Source: Pelargonium nanum
Lineage: Eukaryota; Streptophyta; Magnoliopsida; Geraniales; Geraniaceae
Reading direction: 5' to 3'
Length of the DNA stretch: 24,672 bases
Assembly: GCA_036897485.1 (NCBI GenBank)
Contig: JAYMTF010001276.1
Coordinates: 1 to 24,672, forward strand
Shown here: positions 10,961-19,575 of the stretch, piece by piece
How the letters are laid out: every line of letters begins with the position of its first letter
Numbering within the stretch: position 1 is the first letter of the stretch
Program-made: the position numbers and the translations under genes
The notes under the pieces: model-generated
What the model saw: the letters and a program-made list of their open reading frames with translations, nothing else
Database searches by the model: none
Told to the model about the DNA's origin: nothing

Positions 10961-10962
10961 GA

Positions 10963-11457
10963 GGAAAAAGGTTTAAATTAGTCTTGAATTATTCAATTCG
11001 TGTCATTTTAATACCTCAATTATTAAATGTTGCAATTTAGTACATAAGTTATGCAAACGAGCTAGTTTAGTCCAAATATTTTAGAAAATCGAGTAATTTA
11101 AGGACATTCCGTCAAACTTGTTAACAAAACCGTTAAAATTACAATATTTTTTGAATACTAAATTGATGACATGGCAATGATTAATATTGGAAAAAATGTT
11201 CAAATTAGCCCATGAACTATCCAGTTCGTGACATTTAGTCCCTCAACAAACGTGTCAATTTAAAATATTTTTTATTGTAATGTTAACAGTTCTGTTAACA
11301 AATTTGACGAAATGTTCTTAAATGACTCGATTTTTTAAAATGTTTGAACTAAATTGGCTCATTTGCATAACTTATGTACTAAATTTGTACGTTTGATAGT
11401 TGATGTACTAAAATATCACGAACTTGATAGTTCATGGACGAATTTGGACCTTCTTCC
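10963..11457. mobile_element. Non-autonomous Mutator-like element with long inverted repeats
   Basis: A 495-bp element begins GGAAAAAGG and ends CCTTCTTCC. Its outer ~190 bases are an imperfect inverted repeat (10963-~11150 against ~11265-11457; for example TTAGTACATAAGTTATGCAAA in the left arm, mirrored near 11365-11385). A 9-bp direct duplication, AATCTACGA, flanks it exactly at 10954-10962 and 11458-11466. A 9-bp duplication plus long terminal repeats is typical of Mutator-like elements. No transposase is encoded. A partial third copy of the end sequence starts at 11189 (GGAAAAAATG) in left-arm orientation. Confidence 0.85.
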
Positions 11458-11840
11458 AATCTACGATTTGGTTCATAAACTATTGCATGTATGCATAAAT
11501 TAGTTCTCGATCGAACTTTTAAGTATAAATTTAAAATACTCTCATTGTTTTACCAAACAATACAAAAATTTCTTAAACTCCTTCTATACATTATTTTACC
11601 AAACAAAGTCATTATTCTTTATAGACATTAAAACTATTTCCAGCTACCTTTATAGACATTTTACCTCTATAAACGTTGAAGTAAACTTACCAAACAAGGC
11701 CTTATTATCATACGCAACTCTCAAACTTGAGATTTTGCTTCCCAAGTTTTCTAGGACATGCATGTTAACGAGTCCATCTAAAATGCCACGTGGCCCACAT
11801 TGCTACGTAGGTTTCGATGACTCCAGTCAATATATAGATA

Positions 11841-11903
11841 CATGCATGCATGCGGTCGATCATTCATGAACGTACGGAAGTAGCACCATCTCACTAATTA
11901 TGG
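11841..11903 (+). promoter_or_regulatory. RY cluster and conserved distal block, gene C
   Basis: CATGCATGCATGC (11841-11853) is a run of overlapping RY motifs. It is followed at 11875-11903 by GGAAGTAGCACCATCTC and ACTAATTATGG, matching the blocks upstream of A, D and especially E. The block lies about 200 bases upstream of the gene C start. RY motifs are known targets of B3 factors such as ABI3 and FUS3 in seeds; use here is inferred. Confidence 0.6.
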
Positions 11904-12088
11904 CATATCCAAACTTCTAATTTGTAAGCATCTAACCCTAAATTAGTGTTGCCTTACACTACTTTCATGCCTCACCATTCGTTACCAAACACAAACCTTC
12001 TACGTTAACACCCCTTTTTATCATCTCTTTCAACTCTTAGAAGAAAAAGAAACTAACAAAAAGAGAAAGTTACCAACAAAACAAGAAC

Positions 12089-12807
12089 ATGGAACGTAAC
12101 AATAACAACGTTGTGTTGGTCCTAGTGTTGATCTCTTGTTCTCTCCTGTCTTTATCCGTGGAAGCAGTGAAGGACTTACCACAAGCGCCTGAACCAAAAC
12201 CTAAATACGAAATGCTAAGCGTAAAATTCATAGAAGAAATACAGGCGTCGAAGCTAGCGCCCCGTCCGTTAGCCAAGGATATTTGCGGAAGGACCCAAAA
12301 CTCGGTCCTTTGCGAGCAGACGGTAACAGCCACAAACAACAATTCTCAACCAATCAATCCCAAGAACGTCGTTCTCTTACTGGTGAAAACTTAACCTAAC
12401 AATTAAAGTCTTCGTTTATTCTTTCAATATTAAACTTCAACAATAACTTTGGTGTTCAGGTAACGGCTACTATGGGAGAGACAATATTAGCTTATAAGGA
12501 TTGTATAGATGCGGCGAATGTGGATGAGAACAAGGATCTTGCGAAGAGCTACAAGTTCTGCGAAGGGTCGTACAAGAAGGCAGGGGACGAGCTAGGGCAA
12601 GCAATCAAGGCATTAAACGGTGATGACATGAAGACGACGATGGCGCTTATTCAGGGAGCGATGAAACATGTTCAAGACTGCCAGAAAGAAATTGAAGCCT
12701 CTGATTGCCCTTTGAAAAAAGTGAACGAGTTCTTGAACAAGGTTGCTGACAATGGCATTGCGGTTGCCACCGCCATCAATACTGGTGGTCTCCGCCGCAA
12801 GAAATGA
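12089..12807 (+). CDS. PMEI/invertase-inhibitor-like secreted protein C
   Basis: Exons 12089-12382 and 12460-12807 are separated by a 77-bp phase-0 intron (CTG/GTGAAA to TTCAG/GTA), giving about 213 residues. A signal peptide ends near VEA at residue ~28. Cysteine pattern: DICGRTQNSVLCEQ (first pair), YKDC (extra), KFCEGSYKKAGDEL (third) and QDCQKEI (fourth), with another in SDCPL. The C terminus is basic (GLRRKK). It is the best-preserved member of the local family and closest to the inhibitor part of gene D. CACAAACCTTC at 11990-12000 is a weakened version of the shared core-promoter block. Binding target is unknown. Confidence 0.88.
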
Positions 12808-12809
12808 TT

Positions 12810-13867
12810 ATTTACACACTATTAAATCAAATTACTATTTTACGGTTTTCTAAAGATGAGTGGTGACAATATGTACATTGGGTCGCCCCTAAATTTGTTG
12901 CTGTTCTTTTTGTTTTTTTTTTTTCAAATAAAAAGTTGTTGTTAGTGTAGATCGATCTGACAGAATCAATAAAATGTGATTATTGGTATAATTAATTTGT
13001 TCCTTTCGGAGTATATTACGTTTGTGGAAACATATATATTTCATCATTTTTGCTCCAAATCATGTACATACCGTCTTTCCTTGTATGCTCTGATGTTGGA
13101 CAATTATATTGTCGTCTCATTGGACGTTTTCTATACTTTATCTTCACTCGCTCGGATATTAGCTACGATGTTCTCATACTCAATCTGTTGATGCATTGTG
13201 TGGCTCAACTTACGGGCTAACCCTTTGCAGTTCTAGTGTGCGAGCTAAATCTTACTTCTATTGCTTGTTTGGTGGCTAAAATAAAATGCATGTACAGAGA
13301 ATATATACATGGAAAAGTCTTTCCCCTTTTCCACGTATCTTATGTACATGTAACATGTATAGTTAGTTTGGGATAAAATATCAATCTTCGAAGTGGAATA
13401 ATGTTCAATTGCATGCCGTAATCAACTATATATAAATGTTTTTGGTGTATAAAAAGAAGAAGAAACTATATATAAATGTTTTTAAAAAATAATGATCGAC
13501 TAAGTATTTTGGCAGTGATATTTTGGCAGTGATGTTGCAGAACTGGATGAAGAAAGTCCGCGGATTGGTGTGTGTTCTTATTGTTAGGCAGTTCTTGTGG
13601 CCAAGAATTGGCAATTTTAATAAACGAGTTGCAGAATATGAAGTTGATAGTGTTGCTGATCCGACAGTTTGTTAGAATTGGTGCACGGCGTGCGTGCATA
13701 GCCTGAAAATTTTGTTGGAATAGATATTAACGCATCATCAAGAATTTAATGGAATTGTCAAATGTAGGATTTGAATGTGAAAACTTAAATTCATAATATA
13801 TTGCAAAATAACTTTATTCTATTAATTAAATTTTGTTTTGTTACAACATATTAACGTTTGCACAATA
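12810..13867. other. Intergenic with short direct repeats
   Basis: No gene is recognised. Two copies of ACTATATATAAATGTTTTT lie ~41 bp apart (about 13426 and 13467), and ATTTTGGCAGTGAT is doubled in tandem near 13507-13534. The region ends at the left target duplication of the LINE (13857-13867). Confidence 0.45.
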
Positions 13868-14200
13868 ACCACGGGGTTGGGGAATCATTGTGGAGTCCGA
13901 CGCACGACAGGTTATCGATCGAGTATCTCAAGACTAGATGGAAAGTTTCCAATGTCTTGGGTCTTATTTTGAATGATATTAATTCGTTCTATGGTGTTTC
14001 TATTTTTTAGTTTGGAATTTTAAATTCGTTAGAAGGTCGGCAAATCAGGTCGCCCATTCTTTCGCTAGATCATCAATTTTCGTGTTTAGGCCTGAGGGCT
14101 GGATCGGGTTTCATTGCCCCCATCCCTTTGACTCAATCATTTAAAGATGATTTGATTAGTTAATAATATTCTCCATCTTTGATTTCAAAAAAAAAAAACA
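13868..14200 (+). mobile_element. 5'-truncated LINE with RNase H remnant and poly(A)
   Basis: One plus-strand frame near 14033-14150 reads FVRRSANQVAHSFAR, the C-terminal signature of the RNase H domain in plant L1-type LINEs, followed by a stop, a short 3' UTR and a run of A at 14187-14198. Upstream, VESDARQVIDR is a decayed earlier RNase H segment, with stops and a frameshift between. The 11-bp sequence TTTGCACAATA flanks the insertion at 13857-13867 and 14201-14211, a target-site duplication. The element lies in the 3' flank of gene D, antisense to it. Confidence 0.8.
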
Positions 14201-14389
14201 TTTGCACAATACTAATTCAAATTAATAAATGCAAATCAATATATTACAGTATAATGTTCCTATATCTCAATCCTCAACTCTAAATATTCTCATTTATATG
14301 TCAAAGATACATATAAAATTACATCTACAAAAGAATACCAAAAAAAATTCCATAGAAAATTAGCTAATGATTATAATACAACTATTTCG

Positions 14390-16342
14390 CTATTGCTCAA
14401 TACTGCCCGTGTCGACGGCGGTGCCAACAGTGACGATATTGTCAGCTATAATGTTTATGAAGTCATTGACATCTTTGAACGACGATTCGGCTTCATCTTC
14501 TTGGAGTTCCTTCTGACAAGTTTCGATATGTTTCATGGCACCTTGAACAAGAGTAACCATGGTCTTAATGTCATCGCCGTGTAATGCAATGATAGCGTTA
14601 TCGAGCTCATCATATGTCTTCTTGTAGGAGCCCAAGCAGAAGGAGTAGCTCTTGGCATGATCTTTATTCTTTTTGTCTTCGACAACTACCTCGCAATCTT
14701 TACGAACAAATCCCGTTTCAAGTGCGAGAGCCGTGATCTACAATGCAGAGTATGTAGTGTAAATTATACCGTTTTGAAAAGAAAAATTAATTGAATTACA
14801 TCCATGTAAAAAGATATAATAATCATGTACCTGCATCAAAATTACGTGTTTAGGAGTGATTTCTGCGGATTTATTTGGTTCGGACACAATTTGCTCGCAA
14901 ATGTGAGGGTTTTGAGTCCTTCCGCATATCTTCTTGGTTGGTGCTTTGGGTTTTTTCTTGGCTTCTTTTACGTCGTCCATGTAATTTACACTAAGCAACT
15001 TGTCATACTCATGTGGCGAAGGTGCCACATCATTCTCTTGTGATTTTGTGGTTGAATCGTCGGGAGAAGATGCCACATCGTCCTCTCCTGTTTTTGAAGA
15101 CGAATTGGAAAGCGAAGGTGCCACTTCATCATCCTCTTGTACTTTTGTGGGTGAATTGGCGGGAGAAGATGCCACATCGTCCTCTCCAGCTTTTGAAGGC
15201 GAATCGGAAGATGAAGGTGACACATCATCCTCTCCCTCTTTTGTGGGAGAATTAGACAGCGAATGTGCCACATCTTCCTTTTTCGCTTTTGCGAGAGAAT
15301 TTGTGGGTGAAGGTGCTACATCGTTATCTCCTACTTTTATGGGTGAATTGGCAGACGAATGTGCCATATCGTCCTCTTCTTCTTTTGTTGGCGAATTGGT
15401 AGGCGAAGGTGCCACATCATCCTCTTCTGTTTCTGCGGGCGAATTGGCAGGTGAAGGTACCACATCTTCATCTTTTGATTTTAGGGGCGAATGTGATACG
15501 TCATCCTCTTCTTCTTTGGTGGGCGAACTGGCAGGTGAAGGTACAATATCATCTTCTTCTGCTTCTGTGGGAGAACTGGCGGGCGAAGATGTTACATCAT
15601 CATCAATATCTTCTTCTTCTTCTTCCTCGTCTATAAGCAAATTTGTCTCATCATCCTCGTCTTCTTCTTTTGGCGAAGATGCAGAAGAATCTGCGGGTGA
15701 AGATGCCACATCCTCATCATCATCGTCTGCTTCTATGGGCGAAGGTGTAACATCATCCTCATTTGTTTCTGCATGTGAAGGTGCTGGCGAATCTGTGAGC
15801 AAATGTGTAACATCCTCATCTCTCTCGTCTGCTTCTGCAGGAGAAGGTGTAATATCATCCTCATCTGTTTCCGTGGGTGAAGGTGCAACATCATCATCCT
15901 CGTCTGCTTTTGTCGGTGAAGGTGTCATGTCATCCTCTTCATCTTCTGCGGGCGAAGGTGCCATATCATCATCATCTTCATTATCATCCTCATCAACTTC
16001 TGCAGGTGAAGGTGCCACATCATCCTCATCATCTTCTAAAGGCGAAGGAGTAATATCATCATCATCATCGTCTACTTCTTCTTCTACAGACGAAGGTGCC
16101 ACATCTTCCTCATCTGCTTCTTTAGACGAAGATGTCACATCATCATTATCATCATCATCCTCGTCTACTTCCAAGGGCGAAGGTGCCACATCATCCTCAT
16201 CTCCTTCAGACGGTGAAGGTGATGAATCCTCATTTACTTCTGTTAACGAATGTGTCAAACGCGTTGATGCTTCCACGGATAAAGAAAGAATAAGAACATA
16301 ACAGATAATCAGAACAACCAAGAAGACGTAATTGCGTTGCAT
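14390..16342 (-). CDS. PMEI-like secreted protein D with long acidic Ser/Pro repeat insertion
   Basis: Exons 16342-14831 and 14737-14390 flank a 93-bp phase-0 intron (ATGCAG/GTACAT to TTGTAG/ATC), giving about 619 residues, three times the family length. A signal peptide ends near VEA (~residue 26). Residues ~36-445 are about 26 degenerate units of the type DEDDVAPSPxE (first half) or EDDVAPSPxNSPxKxx, ~17 residues (second half), very rich in Asp, Glu, Ser and Pro. A normal inhibitor domain follows: KKICGRTQNPHICEQ (first cysteine pair), RKDC, FCLGSYKKTYDEL (third) and ETCQKEL (fourth). The insertion sits exactly between signal peptide and inhibitor domain. AP, SP and TP dipeptides are typical arabinogalactan-protein glycosylation motifs, so a charged, possibly glycosylated wall protein is inferred. 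Confidence 0.85.
15008..16237 (-). repeat. Coding minisatellite in gene D
   Basis: About 1.23 kb of in-frame degenerate repeat, with units of mainly 36-51 bases. Each unit contains a form of GATGTGGCACCTTCGCC (minus strand) next to GAC/GAT/GAA runs. Unit length and sequence differ between the two halves, suggesting two rounds of expansion. Copies are diverged and all lengths are multiples of three, so the coding frame is preserved. Confidence 0.85.
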
Positions 16343-16400
16343 CTCTCCTTTATTCTAGAGAGCTAGCAAATTATTGAAAAATGAAGTCATTATATGGGAG

Positions 16401-16428
16401 GAATTTTATGCGGCTAACGAGGCTTGTG
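16401..16428 (-). promoter_or_regulatory. Core promoter of inhibitor gene D
   Basis: On the minus strand CACAAGCCTCGT (16428-16417) precedes GCATAAAATTC (16412-16401), a TATA box about 60-70 bases upstream of the ATG, as in genes A and B. Confidence 0.55.
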
Positions 16429-16484
16429 TTAGAAATCACTGTCACGCTTGAAAGTAGCGCTTTGCACCAAAATGTATTGAATGG

Positions 16485-16530
16485 TCTATAGTTGTTGAGA
16501 GACCGAGCTACTTCCATGCAAATGCAATGA
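16485..16530 (-). promoter_or_regulatory. Conserved distal block with RY motif, gene D
   Basis: The minus strand reads GCATGGAAGTAGCTC followed by GGTCTCTC; the RY core is at 16515-16520, 173 bases upstream of the ATG. It matches the blocks of A, C and E. Confidence 0.55.
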
Positions 16531-16559
16531 TTGACAGTCGTGATGTATATATATCGTCC

Positions 16560-17540
16560 ACAAATGGAAGGTTTCATCGCACGGTCAGAAACTTATGGAA
16601 AGTTATGATCCAACGACCACGTACAAGCCATCATTTGTTGGGTTTTTTCTTGCAAGTTTAATTCTAAAGAATAAATTTTCCAATAACTAAACCTATCTGA
16701 CTAATTAACTAGTAATACAATTTCAAAAAAAAAAACTTGCAATAAACTTAACAAGTTCAAGTTGGCTTTTCATTTAACTATCTGCAGCTTTTCTCCACGT
16801 CAACTAATTACTCTCCAATGTTTCAAAATACCAATTCAATAGTTACATTACATAATTTTCTATCAGTGTTCTCATCGTATAAATGGCACAAGATTATTGT
16901 TTTTAATAATACCTAAATCACCTTTTATTAATATTAATTCTAGAATAGTTTACCAAAAAATATTTACTTGTTTTATGTTCTTCAATATTTGATTTCTTCA
17001 TATGTTATTCACATTATTGGCTTCCAATTATTCAACATTTTGGTACTTGTTGATATCTTTGAGACAAAAACCCAAAGTTTTTCAACATTTTGGTACTTTT
17101 CTCAAATGATTTGTTGAAAAATTAGTTTTATTCTACTATCATATGTTTCTAAAGTGATGACAAATTTGAATATGATAATAATGAGTTCAAGCATTGTTTT
17201 CGGTCTCATGATATTTCATCTTTCGTGTCCCAAAATTCTACTACAAAATGAGGTGGCAATATGTATCAGTGAAACGGCTCGAGCATCTTTGGTTACTTCG
17301 TCCATGTCCTATATATATAATGGGTTTGTGCAAGATAACCCATCATGATTTTGAATCATTCTCCAATACATTGCCCCCACCACTCATGTTAGAAACTAAA
17401 ACGGAAGAACAATAATACAATTACTTTTTAGCAATAGCTAATTTATTTCTTTAGAAAGATCAAGTGTCCAAATGCTTATACAATAACCTATAACCACTAG
17501 TCACTTTTAAATTAAACTCTCGTACCGTGCTCACATAAAA
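16560..17540. other. Intergenic between genes D and E
   Basis: AT-rich with no gene recognised. TTCAACATTTTGGTACTT occurs twice, at 17031-17048 and 17081-17098, a 50-bp spaced direct repeat. Confidence 0.45.
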
Positions 17541-17541
17541 A

Positions 17542-17672
17542 CATTTATGCACTTATTTATGCAGCTCGGTCTTTTTTTATTTCATGTCCTCGATAGTGTC
17601 CATATTGAAAGTCGTACGGTTGCAATTATAGCGTCGTTATTTTCAGCCAACATGATTGAAAATCACTGGCTC
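17542..17672 (-). pseudogene. Duplicated 3' end fragment of inhibitor gene E
   Basis: This stretch is a diverged copy of 17687-17822, the last ~32 codons of gene E plus its 3' flank, offset by about 145 bases. Shared runs include ATTTTCAGCCAAC and TTATGCACTTATT. On the minus strand the copy still reads LAEN like gene E but then leaves the frame by an indel before the end. It lies beyond the functional stop of E and is a non-coding remnant. Confidence 0.7.
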
Positions 17673-17725
17673 CGTACTACACATGGCGTTTATGCACTTA
17701 TTCATGCAGCTTGGACTGTCTTTCC

Positions 17726-18436
17726 TTATTTCATGTCATCGATGCTGTCCATATTATTGAAAGCGGTGGTGGCAATGGCGAGGCTATTTTCAGCCAACTT
17801 GGCAATAAAATCATTGGTCTCTTTCAATGGCGATGCCACGCTAGCCTTCCCGACTTTCTGCGCACATTTCTCAAATTGTTTCATGGCTGTCTTAACAAAG
17901 GACACCGTGGTCTCAATGTCGTTTTCCTTGCAAGCCTTGAGGGCTTCCCCAAGTTCCTTCCCGGCTTTCGTGTACGAGTCCATGCAAAAGGTGTACAGCT
18001 TCCCAAAATTCTTATCCTCGTTCATTCTGGTCACACCCACACAATCCGAATGAGCCAACACCATCGTGCCCAAGGTCATCTTCACCTGTTGGATCACTAT
18101 GTCAGTAAAATAATTGAATAAAAATAATTGTTTAACATATTTTAAATTGCACGTCACCTGCATGAGAAGGACGTCTTTGGGAGTGATTGGTTCAGTCCGG
18201 TTGATTTGTAGAGTGTACGACGTTTGTTCGCATTGGACGGGGTTTCTGGTGCTTCCGCAAATCTCCTTGAGCTTTGCATCGGTCTTTCTATGGGACGTCA
18301 TTAATTTTTCAATGAATTGTACACTAACGAGCTTGTTCATTCTCAGTTCCGGCGGAAGTGTATCGTACTCGGCTGCTTCCGCGTTCATTGACACAAGGAG
18401 CAAACAAGAGATGATCACAACGATGTTACGTTCCAT
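17726..18436 (-). CDS. PMEI/invertase-inhibitor-like secreted protein E
   Basis: Exons 18436-18158 and 18085-17726 flank a 72-bp phase-0 intron (ATGCAG/GTGACG to CAACAG/GTGAAG), giving about 212 residues. The intron is a multiple of three and has no stop, so an unspliced read-through form would add 24 residues; the matching splice position in B, C and D favours the spliced form. A signal peptide ends near AEA (~residue 22). Cysteines: EICGSTRNPVQCEQ (first pair), HSDC, TFCMDSYTKAGKEL (third) and EKCAQKV (fourth). The C terminus is acidic (SIDDMK), unlike the basic ends of B and C. The gene is followed by a decayed copy of its own 3' end. Confidence 0.87.
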   Translation of the reverse strand: MERNIVVIISCLLLVSMNAEAAEYDTLPPELRMNKLVSVQFIEKLMTSHRKTDAKLKEICGSTRNPVQCEQTSYTLQINRTEPITPKDVLLMQVTCNLKYVKQLFLFNYFTDIVIQQVKMTLGTMVLAHSDCVGVTRMNEDKNFGKLYTFCMDSYTKAGKELGEALKACKENDIETTVSFVKTAMKQFEKCAQKVGKASVASPLKETNDFIAKLAENSLAIATTAFNNMDSIDDMK

Positions 18437-18551
18437 TTCCGTTTCTTTACTTGATTTTTCTTGACGAAGGTTCAGTTTTTTTTATTTTTTTTTTCCCTTT
18501 GAAAGTGATGAAGGTTCAGTTAAAAGTAGTGAAGTGATCGCTAGGAATGAT

Positions 18552-18720
18552 GTTTATGTATAGGAGGATTGTGTTGGAAATATATATTGGTCGACAGTGA
18601 CGCTAGAGAGTAGCAAAATGTGACACTACTACTATTTTGGGGTTTAGGTGTTCTTAATTAAGAATTACGGGTATTCAACGTACCATAATTAGTAAGAGAT
18701 GGAGCTATTTCCATGCAAGG
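18552..18720 (-). promoter_or_regulatory. Promoter of inhibitor gene E: core and RY block
   Basis: On the minus strand CACAATCCTCCT and TATACATAAAC (18575-18552) form a weaker copy of the shared core, 116-139 bases upstream of the ATG. Further upstream TTGCATGGAAATAGC, CCATCTC and ACTAATTATGG (18718-18683) match the gene C block almost base for base; the RY core is at 18712-18717. Confidence 0.55.
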
Positions 18721-19094
18721 AATATTGGCCACATACGTGCATGTGTATCCTAAAAATTTGGTACTTTGCTATTGGATTACTCATTGTCTCATTTACCGAG
18801 TTATATTGTTGTAAGCCTTTTATTGTTGAAAATTTTGTTATGTCGTTTCTTGTTGGACGTTGCTTTTTTGTTATGAGTCGACGATTTTTGTTTGGCATTG
18901 ATCATGCACATAAGATTGTTTTGAAGAGAAAAATTTATGATCTTATTATCTCATTGTTACAGTCAATATTTTGACCAATTATACATTAGTTTATCTAAGA
19001 AATGCAAGTGAGGATACTCATATTAGGATATTAGGTTCTATGTCAACTCTATTAACAGCTAATTCCCATATGTTTAATGTAATTAGTAGTCTCT

Positions 19095-19180
19095 TATGGG
19101 ATGACGCAATGGTCAAGACACACATGGGTTCAACTCCCATTGAATTGGGTGGGGTGGGCTCAAATGATAAAAAAAAATAT
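19095..19180 (+). mobile_element. tRNA-derived SINE head fragment
   Basis: GGTTCAACTCC at 19127-19137 is a perfect Pol III B box (GGTTCRANYCC). TGACGCAATGG at 19102-19112 fits an A box with one mismatch. An A-rich tail starts near 19168. The body is very short, so this is a truncated or minimal SINE rather than a functional tRNA gene; no acceptor stem closes around it. No clear target duplication was seen. Confidence 0.6.
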
Positions 19181-19203
19181 ATTTATTTATTTTAAACTTT
19201 TTG

Positions 19204-19283
19204 TGGGCTAAATCTTTAATAATATCCACCCAAGTCCATCCAAAACAATCCCATGACCCAAGAGATGGGTTTGACAAAGCCCA
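19204..19283 (+). promoter_or_regulatory. Site II-type motifs upstream of the reticulon gene
   Basis: TGGGCT at 19204-19209 and AGCCCA at 19278-19283 flank a short region about 300-370 bases upstream of the reticulon ATG. TGGGCY (site II) motifs are bound by TCP factors in plant housekeeping promoters. A pyrimidine-rich leader follows (19340-19560). Confidence 0.4.
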
Positions 19284-19575
19284 CAAACGGTACGCTATGC
19301 CACTTTCTTTTCTCTTCTTTTTACCGTTGTAGTTCACAACCCCACTGTCCCCTCCCGCCGCAAGAATTCAAATCTCTCTCTCCAACGGCTCCTTCCATAA
19401 TCTCCCAAACCCATCTCAAAACCCCCATCTGTCTCTTCTCATTCTCTCACAATCCTCGACAACACCCAGAAATTTTCTCACAAATTAATCGCACAGCGCA
19501 AAATAAAAATCCAATCTTGAAGAACCCCGAATCGTCACCATCACTCTCAAATCTCAATCAATCAGCAACCCTTAA

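Noticed and set aside
15008-16237. A CRISPR-like or structural satellite array.
   Set aside because: The units are in frame within a coding exon, lack unique spacers and are degenerate, so they are a coding minisatellite in a plant gene.
15000-16301. A 433-residue serine-rich open frame on the plus strand, opposite gene D.
   Set aside because: It is the shadow of the acidic repeat: triplet-periodic GAT/GAA/TCA runs leave the opposite strand open. It has no signal peptide or domain and no splice context, while the minus strand has both ends of a known family.
17547-18053. A 168-residue plus-strand open frame over gene E.
   Set aside because: It is antisense to a well-supported inhibitor gene, and its internal repetition reflects the duplicated gene E 3' end.
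19095-19180. A functional tRNA gene.
   Set aside because: A and B boxes are present but no acceptor stem or cloverleaf closes around them and an A-rich tail follows, which fits a SINE better.
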